Part shown: piece after piece, positions 1 through 11,331 of the stretch
Layout: each line of letters begins with the position of its first letter
Position numbering within the stretch: the stretch's first letter is position 1
Assembly (NCBI GenBank): GCA_015039365.1
Contig: WION01000011.1
Coordinates: 372,001-436,000 of the forward strand
DNA from: Amanita rubescens
Lineage: Eukaryota > Basidiomycota > Agaricomycetes > Agaricales > Amanitaceae
Reading direction: 5' to 3'
DNA: 64,000 nucleotides
Position numbers and translations under genes: made by a program
The notes under the pieces: generated by a model
Database searches by the model: none
What the model was told of the DNA's origin: nothing
Seen by the model: the letters and a program-made list of their open reading frames with translations, nothing else

Positions 1-1239
1 TCATAATAGCAAGTTCAAGTTTGTGTTATTTAATCCCGATCCATACTAAACTTCGTTAAATAGGATGCTAACGGCCGAAATCTCATTTGGGCCAAAAAGT
101 CATACCCTTGGGCTTTAAAGAAGATCGACACCAATACGTATACGTAAGCCTTCAAATCTTTGATTGCTCTCAGGTACCTCACAATATCTTGCCCATAGCT
201 TTAACGTCATCGGTGAACAGCTTTACTGGTATGATGATGGAAGTGGCGCTGTATGTTCTTATTCTGTAAACAAGGAAGAATACTTACAACAATTGGTATA
301 GCTCGCCCTCAACACGTCGAACAGTGATCCGCTGGGAACCACGAATTTTACGATTACAAGTGCTTAGACGAACGGTTTGTATGTAGGACCTTAGTAGCTA
401 CAATACTACGTTAGCCGGTGCCGGTGCTTGTAAGATGGTGTGCAGTGCACCATCGTACCTTGCTCTGCTTCGTGCATGATTCTTGTGGAACGAAGACGAA
501 CATTTTGTTTGAGTCTGTTTTCCGCCAGCCAGAAACAATAGCCCATCTCTTCGCTGCACCACTCAATTCGTTTCAAGGTGATTCTGGTGGCAAAGATTTG
601 AATATCCGAAATGACGGATGCGAGCTTGTGAAAGGTCGTTATGCAGCGTGGCACGTGCGCCGATTGAAAAAAATAAACCTTCCCCAGATAATGTTAGAAT
701 GAAGCGTGGAAGGCGGTGGATGTCGGACGGGCGCAACTCCCATACGATCGCGTACTGGAAGAATGATTAATTAGATATTTGGGCGAGCGGACGGAGACAA
801 GAAAGGTGGTAAAATATTCTGGGGTACATAACGCCGGGCCCTGAGCACATACAGAGTACCACCTCTCGCAGTGCCTCCTTCGTGTTCCTTCGTGCAGGAT
901 TTTGGAATTGTACACGACTAAGCGTCTCCCTGCTTTGGTCATTTCATTTTCCTGCAAAAATGTCGCGTTGCACGACAATATCTTTATTCATCACTCCCGG
1001 ATCGATCACCGAAGATATGCTCATCCATCCATGCGCGCAGAGAAATGCTTTTGGACAGTCATAGTTGGGATTAGAAATCTCTGAGTAAAAAAATAGATCG
1101 CAGTCCTTACTAGCGTCCGGTTAAAAGGCATCAGATTCATAAGCGGGTGATCATTGTGTCTATAGAGAGCCAGGACCGTTGGTTAAGCTATGTGGAGAAT
1201 GAGGGGCTCCGCTACTCTTCATTCCCGCAACCTGTAAAG
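1..1239. other. gene-poor stretch, nothing supportable
   Basis: Only short open frames on both strands, none resembling a known protein and none with convincing splice structure. Two places share a short similar stretch rich in CTTCGTG (near 465 and 875), which may be old repeat DNA. I see no gene here. Confidence 0.5.
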
Positions 1240-1640
1240 GTGGAGGGTTTTAGGAAGGACCTTCTGCCGAGCATTAGTTTCCCATCACGTGAACCCATGT
1301 GATGCGCCCTTGCAACCGGTTTTAGTAAGCACCCTCTGCCGAGCGTTAGTTTCCCATCACGTGAGCCCACCGCCCTTGTAATAAACGACGTTAGAGTCTG
1401 CTTGCTCTTTTCTTTTTCATTCTCGCAACGTGAAGGGTTTTAGGAAGCAGCCTCCGCCAGGCAAAAAGCATCGAGCACGTGCCTCCCCGTGATCTTTGTG
1501 AGGTTTTAGGATGCAGTGACCAGTCCCCACCACAACACCGACACGTGTGAATTGGAGTTACCGTACTACTACTAGCCGGTGCACGGGCTTTAGGAAGCAG
1601 TCCCCGCCAAGCGAAGAGTTCGTCGAGCTCTCTTACGCTC
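1240..1640. repeat. degenerate short repeats carrying CACGTG
   Basis: Five imperfect copies of a core resembling TTTTAGGAAGCA occur near 1245, 1318, 1436, 1503 and 1588. Four are followed by a CACGTG palindrome, at 1286, 1358, 1476 and 1542. The first two copies are the most alike: both continue into CCGAGC, TTAGTTTCCCATCACGTGA and then CCCA. CACGTG is the E-box/bHLH core in fungi, but no gene start lies close by, so repeat decay is as likely as a control region. Confidence 0.45.
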
Positions 1641-2123
1641 CCTTCCACAACTGGCAATTTCTGCTACGCTCCACATGGCACCCTTCAGCTCCCTTCAGAC
1701 GATGATCGCCGCTCGCCGGATCACATCGCTCGAACCCGACCTCCTGTCGGTATCGCCGGGTATCACACCCCAGGCCACGGCCTCCCTCACGAGTCATGGG
1801 TAACCTGACTCGAGCGGCACGCCAATTCGACCTCCTCAGGTCGGTAACCCCCCCAGGTCCTCGCAGGTCGAGCGGCCGCCGCAGCGCCAACTCAACCCCA
1901 AGCAGCCACAACTTGAGACGTGTGGCATTCGCATTATAGGGTATGTCGCCGCCGCTTCAGGACTCGGGCCGTTTCACGCGACCGCCAACCGGCTTGCCGC
2001 ACACGCTCTGCTTCTGACGAGTGCACCTCCTCCTTTCAGGGTGTCTCGGGATGCTCCCTTACGCGTCATCGTTGACTCCTTCCTTCTAGGGGAACAACTC
2101 GCGGAGTCGAACCCACAGTATCT
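1641..2123. other. GC-rich stretch without a gene
   Basis: More GC-rich than the flanks. It contains only short frames without recognisable domains. It leads directly into the NACHT relic that follows and may be part of the same degraded locus. Confidence 0.3.
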
Positions 2124-2310
2124 GTGTTATTTGCACACACTCCCAGTGATTTGGTGATCAAGGGACTGGCTAGCATCGATGGCAAGGTGCCCGTCATGTT
2201 TACTATTGACGCGCTTGATGAATGTCCCGCAGAAGAGGCACGCATTCTTTTCCGTATACTACGGGGATTGCTCTCGAGCACGGAACATCCCGTATACCAT
2301 CCCGTATACG
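2124..2310 (+). pseudogene. relic of a NACHT NTPase domain
   Basis: About 60 residues read like the middle of a fungal NACHT domain. A hydrophobic strand leads into the Walker B box IDALDECP, followed by an amphipathic helix with LLSS, the usual order in basidiomycete STAND/NLR proteins. No Walker A, no sensor region and no repeat domain is found around it, and the similarity stops abruptly near 2310. It differs in sequence from the complete NACHT gene at 11332-16454 (Walker B there is VDALDEIE), so it derives from another family member. It is best read as a dead fragment; an exon of an undetected spliced gene is less likely. Confidence 0.6.
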
Positions 2311-2620
2311 CTGTCGCTCAAGTTAATTGTAAATGCTACTTAGGGTGGGACGAGGACGTGGGCCGAGTCGGATCCCGTTTGGTGGAGGAATTCGATTGGG
2401 TTAGGGTTGTTCATCGTGGTACGTCCTAGTACATCTTTCCGTTCGTGTCATTAAACAAACCACTCGGGGCAGGCTAAGAATTGTTTGCAATTGCTTCATC
2501 TTTGGTTAACGAAACGTGAGTTGGAGACGTGCCGCGTGAAAAACAGAGGTTTCTCGGGGGTGCCGAAATTAAAACGGGCGCTCATTACGATCCTCGTCTT
2601 CTTCCGGACTACGGTGGCCA

Positions 2621-3157
2621 TTGCTCAATCATAACCAGGCTAAACTGGTCCAAAGGAACATTGTCGACAAAGATGATAATCTGACGGCTCCTTGGCTTGT
2701 GTACGATAAACTGCGCACCGGAACCGTCGTTCTAATGAGGATCTCGTTGCATACATATTCTATTCCTCAAAGTTACACACAGGAAAAGGTACTTATTCCG
2801 TTTCCGATGACCTGACGACCATTGATCCCTCTCAGATCTATCAGATTTACGCCGACAGAGTCAAAGTAATCATGCATGCGGAGGAACCGATCAATCGCCG
2901 TTCTATACGCGTCTCGATCGACGACTACACTAGTAACGAAGAATCCAACAGCGACAATGATTGCTTAAGAGCTTTTGCCACTGTCATGCCTGTCGCTGAT
3001 GTACAAAATAATGCAGCGGTAAGGACATCTTGTCTAGTTCACCTGCTTTTGCTCATCATTCCTTTCGCAGTCGTCCATGTCCTCTGCCTCTAGTAGCACG
3101 GCACCGGCCCGTCAAACAGGCCAAGACCTCGGCAAAGAAAGCCGGGAAGAAACGTGA
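2621..3157 (+). CDS. small spliced gene, unknown function (start uncertain)
   Basis: I do not recognise a named function. Three exons join in phase 0: up to 2788, 2836-3018 and 3071-3157, separated by introns of 47 nt (2789-2835) and 52 nt (3019-3070) with GT-AG ends. The first exon contains a stretch ending in LRTGTVVLM followed by SLHTYSIP. The second begins IYQIYADRVKV, which reads as beta-strand-rich, and then becomes acidic. The third exon can be read in the frame given (serine-rich tail ending at 3157) or, with another acceptor, as a lysine-rich tail that runs slightly further. The 5' end is not clear: coding-like sequence continues upstream of 2621 without an obvious ATG. It may be an intact small gene or the 3' end of a larger broken one. 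Confidence 0.45.
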
Positions 3158-3872
3158 TACGGATAACATGAATCTCGTTTGACATGGACACTCTCAGGCT
3201 CGATTGTTTCTTTTCGCGCTACTGTTTAAAATAAAAATGGCGGTGGTCTATAATTCTATGGGCTGCTGTTTAGACTATACTGTGTTGACGTCGTGAGTTA
3301 GTTGTTGCGGGTTTTGCCGCGAAGGCGGGCGTAAGGCTTAATTGATGGGAATGCCCTGGACAAATCGGGAACCGGCATCTCGGCAATAGTGAACTTCACG
3401 TGACAATATGACCCCAAATGGCAAACGCCGACTCGGACGCGACGAAAATACGAGTCGCGACGGCCATGTAATCGCGCAGCATAGAGGGTCCACTCTGTTT
3501 CAAGTTGGTGTGTCCCTCGTGCGTCACGGCTAGGTGAAGGGTAGCTCGATAATGTCGATGTCCTTGCCTACCCAAGGCTCTCCTAGGGATAGGCCTTCGA
3601 ACCCATCGAAGACGAGAAACGGAGTACTACACTGTCGTAAAGCCACCCGTAGCGAGCGGGGAAGACTAAGCTGCATTGACACAGAACCCTATCCAGCGGA
3701 CAAGAGAATGTATATATGGCGTAAGGGTGATAATTAAAGGCTCGAAACCTGTTTCGAGGTCTAGATAAGTATTATTAGTGCAGGTGAGTATCGGGGCCAG
3801 CGCTCAGACCATCATGCTTCTAATTCATTAAACAGTCCCACTCTCGCTATCATTGGCTTCCCAGACAGCAGT
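3158..3872. other. intergenic, probable permease promoter region
   Basis: No convincing coding sequence. The short frame at 3534-3737 has no recognisable features. The last part presumably contains the promoter of the permease gene that starts at 3873, but I see no clear TATA box or known operator. Confidence 0.4.
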
Positions 3873-6239
3873 ATGGCTGCACAAAATCCGCTGGTCGCTA
3901 CGTCCAATCTTGACGCCGGCGCTGCCAAGCGTCCATTGGGCGCAGACGATGAGTTGTTGGCTAGCTTCGGCTACAAGCAAGGTCATCTCTATTCGTCCTG
4001 ATAAGCAAACATAATAACAATATACATAGAATTCAAACGCAACTTTACGCCGTTGGAAGTCTTTGGTCTTGCTTTCTCTGTCATTGGTCTCGTGCCATCC
4101 TTAACGTGCGTTTTGCAATGCTCCAGCTAGAACCGGAAAAAACGCTAACGAAATATAAATATATATATAGCTCCACCCTCATATATTCAATACCATATGG
4201 TCCGTCCGCCATGGTCTGGGGAGTAAGTAAAATCAATGTTATTCGGTCCTTGGAGCGATGCCACGATCTTTTTTGTATACAGTGGACGACATGCGCCGTG
4301 TTTCTCACGTCCATTGCCCTCTCAATGGCCGAGCTGGGCTCTGCAGCACCAACTTCTGGAGGCTTGTACTACTGGACGTTCAAGTTCTCGCCTCCAAAAT
4401 GGAGGCATTTCTTGGCGTGGATAGTCGCTTGTAAGTTTGACCAAAAACTCGAAACGTCAGTCTGTGTTGATCCCGATACGCAATGTAGATTACAATACGA
4501 TCGAAAGCATCTCGGCTATAGCTTCGATAGATTGGGGATGTGCCATACAAATAACGGCTGCTGTTAGCATAGGCTCGGGGTTGAAATTCCAAGCAACCGC
4601 TGCGCAAACGTTGTCAGTGTCCTTCAAGTCTTTGTTTTTGAAAGATATTCTAATCGTCTCACACTTTGTGCTGCAGTGGTGTATATTGTGCTATCCTTCT
4701 GTTTCACGGTCTGCTTTGTACTCTCAGTCCCGCCGTTATGGCACGGTTGCAGTGGGTTTACTTGGCTCTCAATGTTATGTACGTGTCCATCTTGGTTAGT
4801 CCACTATCTGCCTAACTCTACTCCTAGTCTAGCTTTTACACTTATCATTGCCATCCCCGCAGCTACTCCAACGGAGTTCCGAAATACAGCGGAGTACGTT
4901 TTTGGGAATTTCACTAATCGTGAGTTGAATTTGCACCATCATCTGATTATCATCATGTTCGCTATTGTGTAGAAACGAGCTGGCCAAATGGTTTTGCATT
5001 CATACTCAGTTTCTTAACGCCCCTTTGGACCATAGGTAGGCAAATATATGGTTATCACGTAGGTGCCGATGAGCCTACCAAGCTTTATAGCCGGATTTGA
5101 TGCGGTTGTTCATATTAGTGAAGAGGCCAGGAATGCCAATATTGCGGTACCCTATGGGATCTTGTTTTCCGCGCTGTCAAGCATAGTTCTCGGATGGGGT
5201 ACGTATCTTGAATTGATTTTGCCGTCAAGATATGCGTACAAAGACTTATGAAAGGTATCATTGTCGCCTTGGCTTTTTGCATGGGAACGAACTTGCAGAA
5301 TATCGTCAATAATCCGATCGGACAGCCAATGGCTACAGTTGAGTGATGGTAACATAATCATCCTCCGAATTCGTCGCTGATAAATTACCTCATAGATTTT
5401 GTTCAACTCATTTGGGCAAAAAGGAACACTTGTTGTATGGGCCTTCATCATTGTTCAACAGTACGTTGCCCTTCAAAAAATGTGACTGGTTGTTTCGGCC
5501 CTGACTTTACACAGACTTGCCATGGGGTCAAGTTCGGTAAGTTGTCTTTCCCTATTTCGTGTCGTTTGCGCTCACATATCCCAGCTTACAGCTACGTCCA
5601 GGCAGATATTCGCATTTTCTCGGGATGGAGGATTTCCTTTGTCCAGTTGGCTTTACCACATTGATCATCGAGTTTATGCACCTGTCAGATGTGTGTGGTT
5701 TGCGGTGGTGGTGGCGTTTCTGCTAGGACTCTTGGCATTTGCCGGCCCGAATGCGATAGGCTCCATCTTCTCGCTAGCTGTTGTGTCGCAATACATGTCC
5801 TTCATCATTCCCATAACCGCCAGACATCTCGGGGGAGAAAACATCTCGCCGGGACCCTTCCATCTAGGAATATTTGTACGTGTTCGGTGTCTGGTAACTC
5901 ACAGTTCTGCCACTAATTATCATCATGTTCGTAGAGCTTGCCTGTCTCGGTCATCGCAGTGTTGTTCATGGCGTTCATAATTGTCGTTTTCCTCTTCCCT
6001 GCGAACCTTAACCCGGGAGTCCAAAACATGAACTATGCAGTAGTCGTTTTTGGTCTGCTTTTATACCTCGAGGTAGCCATTATCGCTAACGTTAAGTAGG
6101 TGGTGTACTGATCTTGTCGATCGTATACTTTTATTGTCCAAAGTATGGCGGGAAATATTGGTTCAAGGGACCTATAAGGACACTGGACGCTGTTGATTCG
6201 CAGGATGGTGCCGTATCTGACGAGAAGGACGGGTTGTAG
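3873..6239 (+). CDS. APC-superfamily amino-acid / GABA-type permease
   Basis: Plasma- or vacuolar-membrane transporter of the amino acid-polyamine-choline superfamily, close in style to fungal UGA4/choline permeases. The chosen ATG gives MAAQNPL, and the gene ends in a TAG at 6237-6239. It is broken by many short introns. Exons carry family landmarks in order: FTPLEVFGLAFSVIGLVPS (first membrane segment), MAELGSAAPTSGGLYYWT (the conserved glycine-rich loop), DYNTIESI, PAATPTEFRNTAEYVFGNF, FDAVVHISEEARNA (the conserved acidic/His motif before a membrane segment), NSPIGQPMA-like loop, SRQIFAFSRDGG, FAGPNAIGSIFSLAVV, and a short C-terminal YWFKGPIRTLD cytosolic tail. I did not resolve every splice junction, so internal frameshifts cannot be excluded. 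The substrate cannot be told from sequence; GABA, choline or other amino acids are all possible. Confidence 0.85.
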
Positions 6240-6387
6240 ATGGTCAGCAGTGTGCTAGTAGCGTGTGGGAACATGTGACAGTAACACAGACCCTTGAGTC
6301 ACTCGCTTTGAGCAAGCGCTCCGACCTGCCGCCCAAATGGCCGGGACAGAGACAGAATATACATGGATCCCTCCCAACTTTTCATCT

Positions 6388-8077
6388 ATGCCACCCAAAC
6401 TCCACTCATCCATAGTTCTTGAAAATGACGATGAAAATCTCGCAAACTTTATGCGCGCTGCAAAATGGTATCTCGGGTTTTCCGTTGGAGTTTGACCATG
6501 TCATCATATTGTCATCTAGGTCCCCCGACGGTTTAAGCGTGCTAGGTCATTGCGAAAATCGCGCTTTCCAGTTGTTTGAACTGTGCGTGGTCGTTGTGAG
6601 GTTCTTATGTTGATTAGTAACGCTTTTCCAGACCAGATCGCCTGGTCCAACCATCGGGTCCGAGTAGGTATATGACATCGCGATGACAAAGAAGACGCGT
6701 TCATTGATTTTAATAGATATATCTGTCCAACCAAGCGCTTCGTTGAAACAACCTTCGCCTATTCTTGACTTTCAATGGTATCCCACTGCCACGCGTCATG
6801 ACCCCGCATCATACTGTTTCGTCGCCTCGGTGCGAGAATGCCCTGTCAAACTGCTCGATGCTTCCTCCGGTCGCGTAAGCTCATCTATTTTTTCTCTTTT
6901 TGGTACTGACAACCTGGCCAAAGCTTCGTGCATCGTATCGCATAGTCGATCATTGTGAAAGACAAATTGCTCCGCATAGCATGACTTTCAATCTAACAGC
7001 TAACAAGCATGTACTGTAGTTTTCGCCTCGCAGTTCTTTTCTCACATTCCTTATTGCTATGCGCAGGTTGTATTGTGGATTCGAAAACGCGATAGAGGCT
7101 TTTGATATCCACAGCCCTGGAGAAGGTGTCAGGCTCCCTGCAACCCCTTCTAAGAAAAGCAAGGATGGGCTCAAAGGTACTGTGCATTTTGAACCATGGT
7201 CCAAATTACGCATGCATCATCAGGCATTATATCGGCTTTGGCTTTCTCGCCCACTGGGAGCCACACGAATGCCCACTACGCGGCTGGCAGTCTGACTCCT
7301 ACACCTCATAACATTGTTTTGTTCGCAGAGGCGCAAGGAAGCGATCCCATCTTGTACATCGGGAATAACGATGGCAAAGCATACGGTGGAGTAACTCAGG
7401 TACTTAGTGCCCATCTCCCTTTCAGTCTGTGATGTAATCCTTATCTTTATCCATCTAACCAGCTCCGATTTCACCCGACTCATTCACACCTCCTGTACGC
7501 CTCGTTCCGCGGAAGGGCCTCTCACGGACGAATCTACGCATGGGATCTGCGTGCCGTGAATTCAGGCACCTCAAATCCTCCTTATCACATATTTCAAACA
7601 TATCGTGATATGAACGAAGAGGCGTCAAAGGCACACGATATCAATTATAATCAAAAGATGCTCTTTGATATTGACATCACAGGGAGATGGCTGTCTGTTG
7701 GCGATCAGGTAAATTATTATTATTATTATTATAAATTGGTTCCGGGTGCTGATGCTCGTATCAAGTCTGGTAGTGTATCAGTTTTTGATCTCGGTCCCGA
7801 AAGCACGGCTGCAGAGATCGACCAAAGGATTATGGGTACGGAGCCAAACATATCCTACCCCGCGTTCCAGTTCGATGCGCATTTAGACGCAATTGGCTCC
7901 GTTGCGTTTAATCCTTACTATCCCCTATTGCTCTCGACGTCTGGTTCGAGACATTTTCTCGACCCCGAAATGGGAGAGAGCGAGGAGGACGAAGAACAGG
8001 ACGGTACAGTTCCAAAGGTGAAGAGAAACGGGCCTGTCACGATGGACAATTCTGTGAGAGTGTGGGGAGTGAGCTAA
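6388..8077 (+). CDS. WRAP53/TCAB1-like WD40 protein
   Basis: Resembles the fungal relatives of telomerase Cajal body protein 1 (WRAP53), a WD40 beta-propeller that in animals binds CAB-box RNAs and escorts telomerase RNA. The reading starts MPPKLHSSIV at 6388. Intron 1 (donor GTATCT) joins to SPDGLSVLGHCENRAFQLFEL, the first blade. Later exons carry QPSPILDFQWYP, ASYCFVASVRECPVKLLD, LYCGFENAIEAFDIHSPGEG, LRFHPTHSHLLYASFRG and the ending ALGSVAF-like blade with FNPYYPLLLSTSGSRHF. An intron at 7709-7765 (57 nt, phase 0) holds an ATT microsatellite that otherwise reads as a false tyrosine run. The acidic tail (EEDEEQDG) before the last strand is common in these proteins. Telomerase function in this fungus is inference from the family only. 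Confidence 0.72.
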
Positions 8078-8925
8078 ACTGACAGAGCGTGCCGTACGAT
8101 GCTTTGTTCCGCCTAGGGTGAATCAGAAGGCCCATTTCTGATCTTGATATGATTAAGGCGATCCACGATATGACTTTTCTTGTACCAAAGGGAGTCGAAA
8201 TTTAGGTGCCAGCCGCGCTTTAGAAAGTTCGCCAATCTGTCGGCATAACGCAACAAGAATTGAAACAATAGCCGGTCCTTTCTGGAAAGTCCTCACGTAT
8301 GCTCCGTGATCATTCCATTTCGTTGGCCGACCATTTATAGCTGATTTCCGCGACTAAATTTAGTAAACTGTGGGCAAGCGTTGTCAATTACTCACGTACG
8401 GTACTTGAAGGTCAGATCCGCGTTTTTAGGACGCTCCAGAAAGTCAGAAAGTCCTTGGGAGTCGGAACAAGTGAATCAAAACTGTGAGTATCGCCCTTAC
8501 TATAATTATAATGAGACGAATATAAGTGAGATAAGAGTTCGTCGACTCCATCCTATTAAATAAGCAAGATAATTGATACCGAGGTGAGGAACACATCTTG
8601 GATGCTATTACGTTGACGAGATGCCTGAATGCCAGGTACCCAGCTTTGAAACAGAGAGCCCAAAATATGACCGTGAACCAATAGCTTCGTCTGTACTTCA
8701 CAGGCAGCTATTACTAGCAAAGTTTCACGCCTCCTTGTTTCAGCCGCAATATATATGACGGCCGTATCGAAGACTTATGGCCTTGTCCTTTCTATCTTTT
8801 CGTCCTTGCACGCCCGCTCCTTTACTGTAGCTGGTCCTTTCCTGCTTTCGCCTTGTCTGCTGCGCTTCAGGAACGGTTTTCTAACCGTCTCCTCAATTTC
8901 CAAACTCTGAGACACGAAGCGACGA
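8078..8925. other. intergenic
   Basis: No gene seen. The stretch contains the 3' flank of the WRAP53-like gene and the promoter side of the first DUF6534 copy. Short open frames here lack any recognisable feature. Confidence 0.4.
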
Positions 8926-10817
8926 GATGGCAACGACGACAGAATCCGTTTCAACCTTAGGTTCAGCTCTCGGTGCACCATATATAGGTGCAATGATATC
9001 AGCTATGCATGTGTCTTCTGCACATTAAAACATATATACTGTCCACTTATTGTCCCTAACAGGCTTTTCGGAGTTACTAATTTCCAAATTTACTTCTACT
9101 TCAGGAAATATAAGCAGGATAGGCTATTTCAAAAGTGTATCGTCATTTATCTCTGGTACGACGACACACGTATATGTACCACTCGAGCAAGAACTAAAGA
9201 ACGTCTAGGTTGCTGGATACGTCTCACATGGCCTTTGTCACTACCCACTTGTGGCATTATTTGATCGATTCGTTTGGAAACGCCGTTGCTCTTCAGTATA
9301 TTAATTGGTGAGTGCCATTTCTTAAACTTGTGAATCGCCCGAACTAATGTAATCCTTGCAGGTCTTATAGGGTAAGCTTTTTGCAGCATCGGGGTAATGT
9401 TAAAATTGATCCTCGGACAGTTGCAAATGACAATGATGGTGCGTACAGCCTAAAACGATCACCTGAAATTTATGGTTCACATTTCGCATCCATAGCTTAT
9501 TATTATCGCGTCGGTGCAGAGGTATGTTTCTGGTTTTCTCTATATACTCTAGAAGGCCACTAATCTTTTTCCCGTTAGCCTTTACACCTGGCGCATCTGG
9601 ATCCGTGGGTTTCAAACACGTAGTATACACGGTTACATTGACGACTGCTTCTAGTCAGCCGACAGAAAAATCGCCATTGGCCATGGATCATGGTACAATA
9701 TTTTCCCTCTTTTGCTGACCCGACTAATGACACGTGCGGTAGACTTGTATTCTCATGAGTGTATATGGCAAGTGATCTTATTTGACGGGTATTTGCCATT
9801 CTAATCTTCGTGTGTAGCCGCTGTGATCAGTATGTTCAGCTTGTATCAATTCTTTATATCGAGACCTCACCGCACGCAGTCCTCATGTTTCAGACGTAAG
9901 TGGATTGTCCCGCAGCTCCAGTACAACATCCTACTGACGGTCTTACCAACCAGGTATACTATCGTTAAATTTTCAGATTATACTCATGCTCATGTACGTC
10001 TTTCGTTGAGTCGTAGAACTGCGCTTCACGATATCGCTCATAAGTGGTCGGTTTATCTTGCTTTTTCAATGGGTTCATTCGGCGACATCATGCTTACCGT
10101 TGGAATTTGCAATCTCCTCTACGTTGGAAGGATGGGGTCTGCGGAGTGAGTAGGTCCCTTGATTCCATAACATCCTACAATGATTTGCATTAAAGGACGA
10201 GGTCCATGGCGGGGATCGTAGTTCGTTATGTTATTGTCTCCGGAATGTTGACCAGGTACGCTACGCATCCGGTTATTTTGTTCCGAGTCCGTTCTCCAAT
10301 TCTGGCTTATTAGCATGGGTGCAATCGCTGGGCTTGTTACGGTGGGTTTTGTTTAAATTTGGCCATTGTCTTGCGAACTTATCCGTTGATAGTTTTGCAT
10401 CATGCCAAACAGTTCTGTTCCCTTCGGAATTGTACTCGTGTTGACGAAAGGTGGAGCCGTTCGATTGTTTGAGTTGTGCATATAACTCAATAGTTTTCCA
10501 GTGTATATTAACAGTTTTCTCGCATTGTCAGTACCACTATTATTTCGTCACGGCCGAGCTCACCCAGTCCCATAGACTGAATGCGAGGAAGAGTATACGA
10601 AATTCAATGGCAGTGAGTATATCCCATCACGTAAATAGGATTGCGTGGACTTATTCGAAAACAGAATACGCTGCAAATAAGTGATATTGATGGGAGGGTT
10701 CAAGGTGCAGAGATCGACAGTCGAGCGTGTACCGAAGAAACAGCTCGATTTCGTGCCGCACAAGACAAAGTGGGTGGAGGTGTTTTTCAACAAGATCCTG
10801 CTGTATACCCACTGTGA
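8926..10817 (+). CDS. DUF6534 membrane protein, copy A
   Basis: First of seven paralogues of DUF6534, a family of multi-pass (about seven helices) membrane proteins abundant in agaricomycetes and of unknown role. The ATG at 8926 opens a short N-terminus leading to LGSALGAPYIGAMISAM, the first helix. Then follow LFGVTNFQIYFYFRKY (family motif LYGVTxxQTYxYF), LLDTSHMAFVTTHLWHYLI, the microexon WSYR, an 18-nt exon LQMTMM, the strand LIIIASVQR, SMGSFGDIMLTVGICNLLYVGR, and the C-terminal signature RLNARKSIRNS. The tail exon reads on to a TGA at 10815-10817. It is the most divergent of copies A to F: the first intron starts with GC instead of GT (GCATGT). The microexon ladder is the same as in the other copies. 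Whether every exon is intact was not fully resolved. Confidence 0.75.
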
Positions 10818-11331
10818 AAGCAAAGCAGTTCATTTTTGGAGGCTTTGGGATCGTACAGGGGCGCAGACTGATTCGCCTTAAGTTCGAAGGGGGTGAGATC
10901 GGCACTTAACCTCGAGTTGTGCAATCGCAGCTATTCATGTGCCCGGCAGGGTCCCACAATCTCAGGAAGTAGATCTGGCTGACGAATTAAGGCCTAGCGC
11001 GCGAGCGACATCACTTGATTGCTTCCGAAATATTTTTGAAAGTACATAGGACAAGCTTCGCACTTACGGCACGGGGTCCTGACGACCACGGCCACGACGT
11101 TCTATCTTATAAAGATTCTTGTTCAAATCTCTTCCTCTGGCGAATATTTTTATTAGCACGTGAACACCTTTTTCACGTTCACGAAGCCGACCCCATGCTT
11201 TTGCTCTTATGCAGGCCTAGTCCCCGATTAATGTGTTAGAAGCATAATAATAGTATGAGATCTGCAATTCACACATGAAAGTTAAATTTAGAGCTATCAC
11301 CTAAATACAAGACATTTACAAACGGCGATGC
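10818..11331. other. intergenic between convergent genes
   Basis: Lies between the 3' end of DUF6534 copy A and the 3' end of the NACHT-WD40 gene on the other strand. It should hold both terminators. No coding sequence or clear hairpin terminator was recognised. Confidence 0.4.

Noticed and set aside
2124..2429. Intact small NTPase gene
   Set aside because: Only the Walker B neighbourhood is present, without Walker A or a start, so it was kept as a relic.
7709..7765. Poly-tyrosine run in a WD40 protein
   Set aside because: An ATT microsatellite inside a 57-nt intron (GTAAAT...CAAG); removing it gives the expected WD40 strand.
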